Source: VRUE01 sp963712595 | GTDB lineage: Bacteria > Actinomycetota > Thermoleophilia > Solirubrobacterales > 70-9 | DNA length: 64,000 bases | Assembly: GCA_963712595.1 (NCBI GenBank) | Contig: CAVQIM010000003.1 | Span: forward strand, 248,001-312,000 | Reading direction: 5' to 3' | Shown: one piece after another, positions 1 to 7,961 of the stretch | Position numbering within the stretch: position 1 is the first letter of the stretch | Layout: every line of letters begins with the position of its first letter | Position numbers and translations under genes: made by a program | The notes under the pieces: generated by a model | Seen by the model: only the letters and a program-made list of their open reading frames with translations | Databases searched by the model: none | What the model was told of the DNA's origin: nothing

Positions 1-1
1 C

Positions 2-253
2 CCCTACTGGGACATCTCGGAGCCCGACGAGGTTGAGGACCTGATCCGCTCCCTCGGCGCCGACGGCGTCGAGGCCTTCTACCCGACTCACAGCAAGGAG
101 CAGACCGAGCACCTGCTGGCGCTCTGCGACGAGCTCGACCTGGTGCCGACGGCCTCCTCCGACTATCACGGGCCCACCCACAAGACCTTCGCCAAGTTCG
201 GCGCCTACGACACCTACGGCCTGCGCGAGCCCGAGGTTCCGCCGAAGCCCTGA
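2..253 (+). CDS. PHP-domain metal-dependent phosphoesterase, C-terminal fragment
   Basis: The window opens inside this gene; 83 codons and a TGA stop remain. The frame contains the segment GVEAFYPTHSKEQT, then LVPTASSDYHGP and a final GAYDTYGL. The SDYH motif supplies metal ligands in PHP phosphoesterases of the TrpH/YciV type, which hydrolyse phosphodiester or 3',5'-bisphosphate nucleotide substrates with a multi-metal site. The catalytic N-terminal part lies outside the window, so the substrate cannot be judged. It is followed 34 bases later by an operator-like palindrome and the iron locus, and need not be co-regulated with that locus. Confidence 0.8.
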   Translation, partial: PYWDISEPDEVEDLIRSLGADGVEAFYPTHSKEQTEHLLALCDELDLVPTASSDYHGPTHKTFAKFGAYDTYGLREPEVPPKP

Positions 254-287
254 TCGGCAAGCCCCTCGTCACGAGCGCCCTTCTGTA

Positions 288-301
288 TTAGGGTGCCCTA
301 A
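288..301. promoter_or_regulatory. Iron-box-like operator, copy 1
   Basis: TTAGGGTGCCCTAA lies 2 bases before the ATG of the DUF2470 gene. The same TTAGG-N4-CYTAA layout recurs four more times around the locus. The half-sites match those of DtxR/IdeR iron boxes (TTAGG...CCTAA), but the spacer is 4 bases instead of the 9 in the classical 19-bp box. A possible -10 element (TATTAG, 286-291) overlaps it, so a bound repressor would cover the promoter and start codon. Confidence 0.6.
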
Positions 302-303
302 TC

Positions 304-609
304 ATGAAGTCCGACGACCCTGTGAGCCGCGGCGCCGAACGCGCCATCGCCCATCTCAACGACGACCACGCCGATGCGCTCCTCGATATGGCCCGCGCCC
401 TCGGCGGCTGCCCCCAAGCGTCCGCCGCACGATGCGTGGACGCCGACCGCACCGGCCTCGACCTGATTGCCGAGACGCCCACGGGCGAGGCGGCGGTGCG
501 GGTTGCCTACGACGAGCCGATCGAGGGACCCGAGGGATTGCGCAAAGCGACGGTCAAGCTCGCCCATCGCGCCCGCGAGTATTCGGCTACCCTAATTAGG
601 GAAACCTAA
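304..609 (+). CDS. DUF2470 domain protein, haem/iron-associated
   Basis: A 101-residue protein that is essentially a single DUF2470 domain. The segment AIAHLNDDHADALLDMARAL, with its H-N-D-D-H core, is typical. This domain forms the C-terminal part of HugZ/HutZ-type haem-utilisation proteins and also occurs alone near haem genes. The ATG at 304 comes directly after operator copy 1, leaving no room for a ribosome-binding site, so translation may be leaderless. The stop codon lies inside operator copy 2. Here it is probably a haem-handling accessory protein; no enzymatic role can be assigned from sequence. Confidence 0.75.
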   Translation: MKSDDPVSRGAERAIAHLNDDHADALLDMARALGGCPQASAARCVDADRTGLDLIAETPTGEAAVRVAYDEPIEGPEGLRKATVKLAHRAREYSATLIRET

Positions 610-623
610 TTAGGGCGCCCTAA
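596..623. promoter_or_regulatory. Iron-box-like operators, copies 2 and 3, back to back
   Basis: TTAGGGAAACCTAA (596-609) is followed without a gap by TTAGGGCGCCCTAA (610-623). The DUF2470 stop codon TAA (607-609) is part of the first. The pair lies 43 bases before the monooxygenase start and would control the hmu-type operon. The exact 14-base spacing would place two repressor dimers on nearly the same helical face. Confidence 0.6.
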
Positions 624-665
624 GCGATTTGCCGCTGCCGAGGCGCCGCGAAAGGAGCGGGGGCC

Positions 666-971
666 TTGGTAACGGTGATGAATGTGGTGCAGGTGCACGA
701 GGAGCGCCGGGAGGCGTTCGAGCGTGCCTTCCTCGGGCGTGAGAGCCACGTTCACAAGGCCGAGGGCTTCGTCGGCTTCGAGCTGCTCCGTCGCGAGGGA
801 GAGGGAGTCGGAGAGTACGTCGTGCTCAGCCGTTGGAAGAGCGACGACGCGTTCAAGGCCTGGGTCAACAGCGACCTCTTCAAGATGAGCCACCGCCACG
901 CCGACGGCGAGCTTGCCCACGGCAGCGAGGTGCGGAATTACACCGTGATCGACGCCAAGGTACCCGCGTGA
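666..971 (+). CDS. Antibiotic-biosynthesis-monooxygenase-fold protein, likely IsdG/HmoA-type haem oxygenase
   Basis: A 101-residue ABM-fold protein with the pattern VVQVHEERREAFERAF, then FVGFELLRR, then YVVLSRWKSDDAFKAWVNSD. This matches the short HmoA/IsdG/MhuD haem-degrading monooxygenases, which open the haem ring to release iron in the cytoplasm. The start chosen is TTG 666, 8 bases after AAGGAG (652-657); GTG 675 and ATG 678 are alternatives. Its stop overlaps the GTG of the binding-protein gene by four bases (GTGA), so it heads the importer operon. The family includes non-haem enzymes, and the haem assignment rests mostly on context. Confidence 0.75.
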   Translation: MVTVMNVVQVHEERREAFERAFLGRESHVHKAEGFVGFELLRREGEGVGEYVVLSRWKSDDAFKAWVNSDLFKMSHRHADGELAHGSEVRNYTVIDAKVPA

Positions 972-1819
972 GGAAGCTGCTCGCCACGGCCCTGGCCCTG
1001 GCGGCCCTCTGCCTGCCGACGGTAAGCCACGCGGCGGCGCCGAAGCGAATCGTCGCCCTCACCCCGTTCGCCGCCAACACCCTGGCCAAGCTCGGCGTGA
1101 GGCCGATCGGAGTCGGTCAGACGCTGGGCGGCGCCGAACGCTTCTCGCCGAAGCTGCAGGGCGTCCCCACCCTCCCCCTCTCGCATCCGAACGGGCCCAA
1201 CCTCGAGCAGCTCGCCTCGCTGGACCCCGACCTCGTCTTCTCCTCGCAGACCTGGGCCAAGGGCAACCAGGCGATGGAGGCGCTGGGGATCGACGTCGTC
1301 CTCCACGACCCGCACTCGATCGACGGTGCCTTCGCGGACACCTTCAAGATCGGCACCATCGTCGGCCGCAAGCACTACGCCCGCGACCTGCTGCAATCGA
1401 TGCGCAAGCGAGTGGAAGTCGCGAGGGACGGGATCCGGGAGCACCCGAAGGTGATGCTGATCCTCGGCGTCGGCCGCACCCCCTTCACCTTCCTGCCCAA
1501 CAGCTGGGGCGGTGACATCGTCACCAAGGCGGGCGGCGAGCTGCTGACCGGCGGGGTCAGCTCCAAGTCCGGCTTCGAGCGGATCTCCGACGAAGTCGTC
1601 GTCGCCGAAAACCCGGACATCATCGTCGCCGTCCCGCACGCTAACGCGGACGACATCCCCTCGTTGACCGAGTACCTGCGATCGAACCCGGCCTGGGCGA
1701 GCACCAGCGCGGCACAAAACGGGCGGGTCTACATCTCGGTCGACAACTCCCTGCTGCAGGCCGGCACCGACATCGCCCAGACCATCCGCAAGGTCCGCCG
1801 CGCCTACCTGAAGAACTGA
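968..1819 (+). CDS. hmuT: Haem/iron-complex ABC transporter substrate-binding protein
   Basis: A 283-residue exported protein starting at GTG 968, which overlaps the preceding stop. Residues 1-22 form a signal peptide ending AVSHA-like (LPTVSHAAA); no lipobox cysteine is evident. The mature part begins KRIVALTPFAANTLAKLGV, followed by GPNLEQLASLDPDLVF and a C-terminal AGTDIAQTIRKV, as in the BtuF/HmuT periplasmic-binding class III fold. It should deliver haem or another iron complex to the adjacent permease. Lack of a clear lipid anchor is odd for a Gram-positive binding protein. The gene symbol is by context and not proven. Confidence 0.8.
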   Translation: MRKLLATALALAALCLPTVSHAAAPKRIVALTPFAANTLAKLGVRPIGVGQTLGGAERFSPKLQGVPTLPLSHPNGPNLEQLASLDPDLVFSSQTWAKGNQAMEALGIDVVLHDPHSIDGAFADTFKIGTIVGRKHYARDLLQSMRKRVEVARDGIREHPKVMLILGVGRTPFTFLPNSWGGDIVTKAGGELLTGGVSSKSGFERISDEVVVAENPDIIVAVPHANADDIPSLTEYLRSNPAWASTSAAQNGRVYISVDNSLLQAGTDIAQTIRKVRRAYLKN

Positions 1820-1825
1820 GCCAAG

Positions 1826-2809
1826 TTGGCGCGCCGCACCCTGGTCCTGGCGGCCCTGCTCGTCGCCCTGCTCGCCGCGACCCTCGCCTCGCTCGCCTTC
1901 GGCGCCGTGAAGCTGCCGCTGGCGGAGGTGGTGGACATCCTCTTCGGCAAAGGCGGGAGCGCCACCGACCAGCAGATTGTCGAGGTCCTGCGGCTGCCGC
2001 GCACGGTCGAGGCGCTCGCCGTCGGAGCGGCACTCGGGATCGCCGGCGCCGTCCTGCAGGGAGCGCTCGGTAATCCGCTCGCCTCGCCCGACGTGATCGG
2101 GGTAACGGGCGGCGCCGGCTTCGGAGCGATCCTGATCATCATCCTGCTGCCGGGCTCGATCGCCCTGCTGCCGCTGGTGGCGCTCGCTTTCGGGCTGCTG
2201 GCGGCGGGGCTGGTCTTCGCCTTCGCTTGGTCTGGCCGCAACCGCGGCAGCGTCGGCAAGGTGGTCCTGGCGGGCATCGCGATGCTCTCGCTGTTCACCG
2301 CGGGGACGACCGGGCTGCTCGCCGCCTTCCCGGAACGGGCGCCCTCGGCGATCTTCTTCATCGCCGGCGGCCTCACCTCGAGCGGCTGGCGTGACCTGGA
2401 GACGGTCTGGCCCTACTTCGCGGTCGGCTTCCTCTTCGCGGTCTTCCTGGTCCGGCCGCTCGACCGGCTGGCGCTGGGCGACGACGTCGCCGCTTCGCTC
2501 GGCTCGCGGCCGCAGCTGATCCGCCTCGGCGCCGGCGTAACCGCGGCCCTGCTGGCGGCGGCATCGGCGGCGATCGCCGGCCTGCTCGGCTTCCTCGGCC
2601 TGGTCGTGCCCCACGTCGTCAGGATGGCCGGCGGCACCTCCAGCCACACATTCGTCGTCCCCGCCTCGGCGATCGGCGGCGCCGCCCTGCTGGCCGCCGC
2701 CGACACCCTGGCGCGGACCCTGCGGGCGCCGATCGAGATGCCGGTCGGCCCCTTCATGGTGATCCTTGGCGTGCCCCTGTTCCTCTGGCTGCTGCGCAAG
2801 GCGGTTTGA
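1826..2809 (+). CDS. hmuU: FecCD-family permease of haem/iron ABC importer
   Basis: A 327-residue polytopic membrane protein with the family landmarks RLPRTVEALAVGAALGIAGAVLQG, NPLASPDVIGVTGGAGFGA, GLLGFLGLVVPHVVRM and a C-terminal PVGPFMVILGVPLFLWLL. These are typical of BtuC/HmuU/FecCD permeases that exchange substrate between the binding protein and the ATPase dimer. The start is TTG 1826, 6 bases after the upstream stop; a good Shine-Dalgarno is not obvious. The stop overlaps the ATPase start by one base (TGATG). Confidence 0.9.
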   Translation: MARRTLVLAALLVALLAATLASLAFGAVKLPLAEVVDILFGKGGSATDQQIVEVLRLPRTVEALAVGAALGIAGAVLQGALGNPLASPDVIGVTGGAGFGAILIIILLPGSIALLPLVALAFGLLAAGLVFAFAWSGRNRGSVGKVVLAGIAMLSLFTAGTTGLLAAFPERAPSAIFFIAGGLTSSGWRDLETVWPYFAVGFLFAVFLVRPLDRLALGDDVAASLGSRPQLIRLGAGVTAALLAAASAAIAGLLGFLGLVVPHVVRMAGGTSSHTFVVPASAIGGAALLAAADTLARTLRAPIEMPVGPFMVILGVPLFLWLLRKAV

Positions 2810-3627
2810 TGGAGGCCGCCGCGAACCAGTCGCGCGGGCCGCTGCTCGTCGCCCGCGGGGTCGAGGTGCAGATCGGCGGCGTACCGATCTTGCGTGGCGC
2901 CGAGCTCAATGTCCGCAAGGGCGAGCTGGTGGCGATCGTCGGGCCCAACGGGGCCGGCAAGTCGACCCTGGTGCGAGCCGTCTCCGGCCTGCAACGCCCC
3001 GCCGCCGGCAGCGTGCTGTGGTCCGGCCGCGAGGTGACCGAGATACGCGGCCGCGAGCTTGCGAGCTTGCGCGCCTTCGTGCCGCAGCGGATGCAGGTGC
3101 CGGCGGGGGTCAGCGTGCACGAGGCGGTGACAATCGGGCGCTCCTCCCATCTGCGGCCGCTGCGGCGGCTCACCGGCGAGGACCGCGCCGGGGTCGAGCG
3201 GGCGATGGAGCGCGCTCGGGTCACCCGCTTCGCCGAGCGGGACCTGAAGACGCTCTCCGGAGGGGAGCTGCAGCGCGTCCAGATCGCAATCGGGCTGGCC
3301 CAGGAAGCGCCGGTCCTGATCGCCGACGAGCCAACCTCCCAGCTCGACCTCGGCGCCACGATCGCCGTCGCCGGCCTGCTCCGGGACTTGGCCGACAACG
3401 GGCTGGCGGTCCTCCTCGTCGTCCACGACCTGGCCCTGGCGGCGGCGATCGCCGACACGGTCGTCGTGGTCTCGGAGGGGCGCACGGTCGCCACCGGGGT
3501 GGCTGAGGAAGCGCTGAACCCCGAGCGCCTGGCTCAGGTCTGGAGGGCCGACGCGCGCCTGACCGCCCACGACGGCCGCACTGCCCTCCATGTCGCCTGG
3601 GCGAAAAAAGGGGTTAGGGCACCTTAA
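2809..3627 (+). CDS. hmuV: Haem/iron ABC transporter ATP-binding protein
   Basis: A 272-residue ATPase with Walker A GPNGAGKST, Q-loop VPQRMQ, signature LSGGELQR, Walker B VLIADEPTSQLDL and switch histidine VVHDLALA, all intact. It powers the HmuTU importer. ATG 2809 is taken as the start because it is coupled to the permease stop; a TTG one codon upstream is possible. The last codon (TAA, 3625-3627) lies inside operator copy 4, so the next transcription unit's control site begins within this gene. Confidence 0.92.
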   Translation: MEAAANQSRGPLLVARGVEVQIGGVPILRGAELNVRKGELVAIVGPNGAGKSTLVRAVSGLQRPAAGSVLWSGREVTEIRGRELASLRAFVPQRMQVPAGVSVHEAVTIGRSSHLRPLRRLTGEDRAGVERAMERARVTRFAERDLKTLSGGELQRVQIAIGLAQEAPVLIADEPTSQLDLGATIAVAGLLRDLADNGLAVLLVVHDLALAAAIADTVVVVSEGRTVATGVAEEALNPERLAQVWRADARLTAHDGRTALHVAWAKKGVRAP

Positions 3628-3666
3628 TTCCTACTTTGTTAGTGTGGATTTCTTAGGGTGCCCTAA
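3614..3666. promoter_or_regulatory. Iron-box-like operators, copies 4 and 5, flanking a promoter
   Basis: TTAGGGCACCTTAA (3614-3627) and TTAGGGTGCCCTAA (3653-3666, identical to copy 1) bracket a 25-base AT-rich stretch that probably holds the promoter of the HtaA-ExbB operon. The first ends with the hmuV stop codon. The HtaA start follows 56 bases after the second, with AAGGAG at about 3706. Confidence 0.6.
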
Positions 3667-3722
3667 TTAGCACCGGGAAAGGTAGCGCGCAAGCGCGAGA
3701 ACCAAGGAGAACTTCGAGAAAG

Positions 3723-4871
3723 ATGAGTTCAAACGAATCGAGAAGGGGCAGGCTGGCCGCCGTCCTGCTCGGGATCATCGCCACGGTGGCGATGATCGCA
3801 GCGGCCCCGGCAGGCGCAGTCAGCGGCCAGGGCTCAGCGGTGGTCTCCCTCGCCCAGCACGCCAAAGGGCGGACGCTGAGCGGGCAGGGAGTCAAGGTCC
3901 TTGCCGAGGCTCCGGCCACCCAGGAGGGCCGCAAGCTGACCCTGCCGATCTCAGCGGTCGACCCCGGCGCCAAGCCGTCGACCGCCGCCGACGGCAAGTT
4001 CCGCTTCAAGCGCGGCAGCCGCAGCGTGGGGCTCAGCGGGCTCCGCTTCGACCTCGCGACGGGAACCCTGGACGGCAAGCTCGGCCCCCGCGAGGTCCAG
4101 GTCTTCAAGCTCGGAGCCACCCCCAGCGTCAACGGCAACGCCGGCTCGGTCGGGCTCAGCGAAGGCACACTTCGCCTCACCGCGGAGGCAGCCGACCTGC
4201 TCGAGGAAAAGCTCGGCCTCGAACGCGCCCTGGTGCGCAGGGGCGTCGGCATGATCTGGCTCGCCGCCAGGGCCAACCCAACCAGGGAGACCAAGGCGGT
4301 CGCCTCCGGCGCCCTCGACTGGGGCTTTCTCACCTCCTGGCGCGAATACGTCTACAAGGAACTCGGCCCCAAAACGGTCGGCTCGATCACGACCGAAGGC
4401 GGTGCCACCACGAACGGGAATCCCGCCCAGCCGGGATCGTTCTTCGCCTTTCCCGCCAGCGACGGCAGCCTCGAGCAGGGCCTCTACGGGGCGAGCAGCC
4501 AGCTGGCGCTGAGCACGCAGGGGAGCGTCAAGTTCGCCAAGCCGGGCCACTGCATCATCGAAATCAAGCTCAGCAACATCGCGGTGAGGCTGGACGGCGC
4601 CGAATCCTCGCTGGTCGCCGACCTCGGCTACGACATCGACAAATTCAACGGGATGGGCTGCACGGACATGCCGCCGGTCTCGTCGCCGGGCACGACGATC
4701 GCGACGCTCGACGCCGGCGGCATCGAGCCCAGCTACTCGGCCGACGGCAAGACGGCCACCTGGGCCAACATCCCAGCGACCCTGACCGCAGCGGCGGCGA
4801 CGCCGTTCGCGCCCCAGTACAAAGCCGGGCAGGCCCTCGACCCGGTGACGATCACGGTAGGGCTCGGTTGA
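3723..4871 (+). CDS. Secreted HtaA-domain haem-binding protein, first copy
   Basis: A 382-residue exported protein. Residues 1-32 form a signal peptide ending in PAGAVSG. Residues about 35-165 are a beta-rich region with VGLSEGTLRLTAEAADLL. Residues about 195-380 resemble an HtaA domain, starting ALDWGFLTSWREYVYKELG, then FFAFPASDGSLEQGLYGAS and SNIAVRLDGAESSLVADLGYD. HtaA domains in Corynebacterium bind haem at the cell surface and pass it to HmuT. No C-terminal sortase motif or transmembrane anchor is seen, so retention may depend on the membrane-bound PKD partner downstream. It is the first gene after operators 4 and 5 and overlaps the next gene (TTGA). Confidence 0.8.
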   Translation: MSSNESRRGRLAAVLLGIIATVAMIAAAPAGAVSGQGSAVVSLAQHAKGRTLSGQGVKVLAEAPATQEGRKLTLPISAVDPGAKPSTAADGKFRFKRGSRSVGLSGLRFDLATGTLDGKLGPREVQVFKLGATPSVNGNAGSVGLSEGTLRLTAEAADLLEEKLGLERALVRRGVGMIWLAARANPTRETKAVASGALDWGFLTSWREYVYKELGPKTVGSITTEGGATTNGNPAQPGSFFAFPASDGSLEQGLYGASSQLALSTQGSVKFAKPGHCIIEIKLSNIAVRLDGAESSLVADLGYDIDKFNGMGCTDMPPVSSPGTTIATLDAGGIEPSYSADGKTATWANIPATLTAAAATPFAPQYKAGQALDPVTITVGLG

Positions 4872-6106
4872 TCCGGGCCTCAACCGGGCGGCTGTGCGGT
4901 ATCGCGGCGACGGCGATGGCCGTCGCCGCGGCCGCCCTGCCGTCGCAAGGCCTGGCCGCGTCCGGCAGCACCAGGCTGAAGCTGGAGGGACCGGCCGCGG
5001 GCGCTCTGCTCAGGCAGGGCGTTCGCGTCGTCCCCCTCGAGCCCGCCGCCGGCAGCGACCGCAGGGTCTCGCTTCCGCTCGCCGCCGGCCTCGCCGGCTC
5101 GGAGACGACCTTGCTGCGGCATCGCGGTGGCATCGAGCTCGAAAGCGCTGACGGCAAGGCGACGCGCCTGACCCGGATCAGCCTGCTGCTCGGCAACCGG
5201 GCAAAGGTGGAGGCCAGGCTGGGCGGCGAGGAGATCGACCTCTTCGAAGTGCTGCGCGGGGGCAGGCGCGACGTCGATGCGGCGACCGGAAAGGTCCGCC
5301 TCGAGGGACTGCGCTTGAAGCTGACCCGGGGCGCCGCTCGCGCCATCGCTCACCGGCTGGAGCTGCGTACCCTGCCCTCAAAGCTCTTCGCAACCCTCTC
5401 CAGCAGCCTCTCCGGACTCGCTCGTGGCGGCGGGGTCCGCGGAGCGGAGGGGCCCCCTGCCGACGGCCCGGAGCAGAAATCAGCCGCCTGTCCGCTGCCC
5501 AGCGGCCCCGGGCCAGCCGCCGAAGGAACGCCGCCGCTGGCCACCCGTCCCGCCGGCGCCGTCGACGTCAGCAGCGCGACGATCGACTGGCACGTGCGCG
5601 AGTCGTTCATCCGCTACATCGCCAGCGGCGAGGGCACCAGCGTTTCGGACGGCGCGACGGCGGACCCTCCCGTGTTGCTCCCGGATTCCTCCGTGCCACT
5701 CAGCTACGACTTCCACTTCCCCTTCGCCGGCGGCTGGCTGGACACCGGTGCCGACCCCGCCAACCCCGCTGACGACGCGGCGGCGCTCTACTTCTCCGGA
5801 GCCCTGCGCTTCCTCTACGGCGCCCACGGGATCGACCTCGTCACCGCCAGCCCGGAGATCGAGCTCGCCGGCGGCGCCTCGCGGGCGATCTTTTCGATCG
5901 CCGAGAGCGGCGGTGCGCCGCAGCGACAGGTCCTCGTCAACCTCGACCTCTCTCGCGCCGCGGCGATCTCCGTGAGCGGAAATTTCCACACCTACGCCGG
6001 CGTGCCCGGCGCGATTCCCGCCGGCACCGCCAGCTCGGTCTTCGCCGGCTTCTACCCACCCGGCACGGAGTTCGGATGCTTCACGCTCACCTTCGCCAGC
6101 TCCTGA
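4868..6106 (+). CDS. Secreted HtaA-domain haem-binding protein, second copy
   Basis: A 412-residue paralogue of the preceding protein, beginning TTG 4868 inside its stop (TTGA). A signal peptide covers residues 1-31 (ending QGLAAS). The N-terminal beta region contains GKVRLEGLRLKLTRGAARAI, then comes a Pro/Gly-rich linker (about 180-230). The HtaA domain has ATIDWHVRESFIRYIASGEG, YDFHFPFAGGWLDTG and ALRFLYGAHGIDLVTASPEIELAGG. It probably binds haem outside the membrane. As in the first copy no anchor is visible. The shared two-part plan suggests local duplication. Confidence 0.78.
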   Translation: MIRASTGRLCGIAATAMAVAAAALPSQGLAASGSTRLKLEGPAAGALLRQGVRVVPLEPAAGSDRRVSLPLAAGLAGSETTLLRHRGGIELESADGKATRLTRISLLLGNRAKVEARLGGEEIDLFEVLRGGRRDVDAATGKVRLEGLRLKLTRGAARAIAHRLELRTLPSKLFATLSSSLSGLARGGGVRGAEGPPADGPEQKSAACPLPSGPGPAAEGTPPLATRPAGAVDVSSATIDWHVRESFIRYIASGEGTSVSDGATADPPVLLPDSSVPLSYDFHFPFAGGWLDTGADPANPADDAAALYFSGALRFLYGAHGIDLVTASPEIELAGGASRAIFSIAESGGAPQRQVLVNLDLSRAAAISVSGNFHTYAGVPGAIPAGTASSVFAGFYPPGTEFGCFTLTFASS

Positions 6107-7299
6107 GCAGGACGACGGCAGCGGTGGCGGTCCTCGCCGCCTGCGCGGTGGGGACCGGCGCGCAGGAGGCCCGCGCCGACGACGCGCAGGTCGCCGTCGT
6201 CTCGCCGGGCGGCGCCGCGCAGACGCTCTCGCTCGTGGCGCTCGCCGGTGGCGAGGACGTGGTCGAGCGGGTCTACACGCTGCGCTCGGCAAGCGGCGCG
6301 AGTGAGCTGACCGTCACCGGCTTCTCGCTGGCGTCGATCCTCGACGCGGCCGGGGCCGACTCCTTCGGCTTCTCATACCTCGAGGTCCAGCGCCCCGCCG
6401 GGGGCTCGGTCCTGCTCAGCCGCCATCAGGCCCTCGATCCCGGCGCCTTCGAAGACGGTCCTCCGGTCCTCTACGCCACCGCAGCGGGAACCGGCTTCCT
6501 GCGACCGAGCGGCAGCGAGGCCGACCTCAACGCCGTCGATTCCTTCGAGGCCCCGCAGGGCGTGACGCTCGTGCTCCGCAAAGGCTCCCCGCTGCAGATC
6601 GAGATCGAGGCCTCGACCGTGCGCACGCGACCCGGCCAGCCGGTGACCTTCGACGCGATCGTCGAACGCGCCGGCTCCGGCGAGCAGCTCTCCTACTCGT
6701 GGTACTTCGACGACGGCCACTCGGCGAGCGGTGCTCGCGCCCGACACAGCTTCGCCAAGCGCGGCAGCTACGACGTCGTGGTCGGCGTCACCACTCCGGG
6801 CGACAATGCGGGTGCCTCGGCGGTGGCGACGATCCAGGTCGGGGCCCCGCTCTCCGGAGCGGACCGAAAGGGTGGCGGTCGCAATCAAGGCCCGGAAGCG
6901 CCCGACCACGGTGCTGCAACCGATACGCGCGGCGCCCTGCCCCCGGGTCCAGGCGGGAGGCGCCTCGGCCATAACCCGCCGGACACGCGGCCTACGGCCG
7001 CGTTGAGTGTCCGTCGGGGCACGACCGAGGCGCCTCTGCGTAAGACGGCGCGGGAATCCGAAGCCGGGAAACCCGTCGTCGGAGAGCTCGTAAGCGCCGC
7101 TGCGCCGATCGACGCAGGGAAGCTGGTCACGGCGCGGCGGGGACAGCTCGAGAACGACGGCGGGGGAGCCGGCCTTCCCGGGGTCACACTTGGGCTGCTG
7201 GTCACCGTCGGACTGCTCGGCCTTGGAGCTCTCGCTGAGCTCCGTGGCGGCTTTGTCCCTCTATCTGGGCCAAAGTCGCCTGGGGAGGCCCGGGGATGA
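6076..7299 (+). CDS. Membrane-anchored extracellular PKD-domain protein of the haem locus
   Basis: A 407-residue protein: signal peptide (about 1-34), a globular region (about 36-165) with TVTGFSLASILDAAG, a PKD domain (about 170-255) with SYSWYFDDGHSASGARARHSF and YDVVVGV, a low-complexity Gly/Pro/Arg-rich linker (about 258-345), and a C-terminal membrane helix (GVTLGLLVTVGLLGLGALAEL) with a short cytosolic tail. ATG 6076 overlaps the upstream gene by 31 bases; a later start is possible. Its stop overlaps the ExbB-like start (ATGA). A membrane-tethered wall-spanning protein next to an ExbB homologue could act as a transducer or docking scaffold; that is inference. Confidence 0.65.
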   Translation: MLHAHLRQLLSRTTAAVAVLAACAVGTGAQEARADDAQVAVVSPGGAAQTLSLVALAGGEDVVERVYTLRSASGASELTVTGFSLASILDAAGADSFGFSYLEVQRPAGGSVLLSRHQALDPGAFEDGPPVLYATAAGTGFLRPSGSEADLNAVDSFEAPQGVTLVLRKGSPLQIEIEASTVRTRPGQPVTFDAIVERAGSGEQLSYSWYFDDGHSASGARARHSFAKRGSYDVVVGVTTPGDNAGASAVATIQVGAPLSGADRKGGGRNQGPEAPDHGAATDTRGALPPGPGGRRLGHNPPDTRPTAALSVRRGTTEAPLRKTARESEAGKPVVGELVSAAAPIDAGKLVTARRGQLENDGGGAGLPGVTLGLLVTVGLLGLGALAELRGGFVPLSGPKSPGEARG

Positions 7300-7961
7300 C
7301 GGTCGAGCAGATCCTCTTCGAGGTCTCCGAGGCGCTCCGCGTCCCGGTGCTGGTCCTCGCCCTCGCGGCCCTCGCGATCGTCGTCGTCGAAGCCGGGGCT
7401 CTGCTCGCCGAGCTGCGGCGGCGGCGCGGTCGCAGCATCTGGCAGCTCGACAACGCGATCGCCGAGTGCCAGGGCAGGCTGGCGGCGGGGATGCGGGAGC
7501 AGGCGCAGCTCGCGCTGCTCTCGATCGCCCGCAACCGCGCGATGGAAGAAGCGCTGGCCGACGTCGTCGACCAGGTGGGCCGGCCCGGCGCCGAGCAGCG
7601 GATCGCCAAGCGGCTCGCCGAGTACGACTACCGCTCGCTGCGCCGGCTCGAGCGCACCCGCATCCTCGTCCGCATGGGCCCGGCGCTGGGCCTGATGGGC
7701 ACGCTGATACCGCTCTCGCCGGCCCTGGCCGGCCTCGCCGACGGCGACGTCGCGACCCTCACCGACAACCTCCGGGTCGCCTTCAGCGTCACCGTCGCCG
7801 GCCTCCTCGTCGGCGCGGTCGCCTTCGCGATCTCCCTCGTCCGCGACCGCCTCTACGCCCAGGACTACTCCGACGTCGAGTACGTGGCCGCCAGCCTCAC
7901 GGCGCCGACCGGCAACGGAACCCCCGCCAGCCAGCACAGCCACTGGGCCGTGGCCCCATGA
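7296..7961 (+). CDS. MotA/TolQ/ExbB-family proton channel protein
   Basis: A 221-residue protein with three predicted membrane segments (about 15-40, 129-150 and 160-184) and a cytoplasmic region between the first two. The family core LERTRILVRMGPALGLMGTLIPLSPAL followed by LRVAFSVTVAGLLVGAVAFAI matches the ExbB/TolQ conserved stretch. Such proteins form the stator that converts proton flow into mechanical work with an ExbD/TolR partner. The gene is coupled by ATGA overlaps to the PKD protein before and to the DUF2149 gene after. There are no flagellar or Tol/Pal genes nearby, so a haem-linked role is the best contextual guess. Confidence 0.8.
   Translation: MTVEQILFEVSEALRVPVLVLALAALAIVVVEAGALLAELRRRRGRSIWQLDNAIAECQGRLAAGMREQAQLALLSIARNRAMEEALADVVDQVGRPGAEQRIAKRLAEYDYRSLRRLERTRILVRMGPALGLMGTLIPLSPALAGLADGDVATLTDNLRVAFSVTVAGLLVGAVAFAISLVRDRLYAQDYSDVEYVAASLTAPTGNGTPASQHSHWAVAP

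Noticed and set aside
938..2647. Very long open frame on the minus strand opposite the haem importer
   Set aside because: It is antisense to three well-supported genes, has Arg/Gly/Asp-rich low-complexity protein, and arises from high GC depletion of stops.
288..3666. Classical 19-bp DtxR/IdeR boxes
   Set aside because: Half-sites match but the spacer is 4 bases in every copy, so I call them iron-box-like and not standard.
7296..7961. Flagellar MotA or Tol-Pal TolQ
   Set aside because: No motB, flagellar, tolA or pal genes nearby; short cytoplasmic domain and haem neighbours favour an ExbB-like role.
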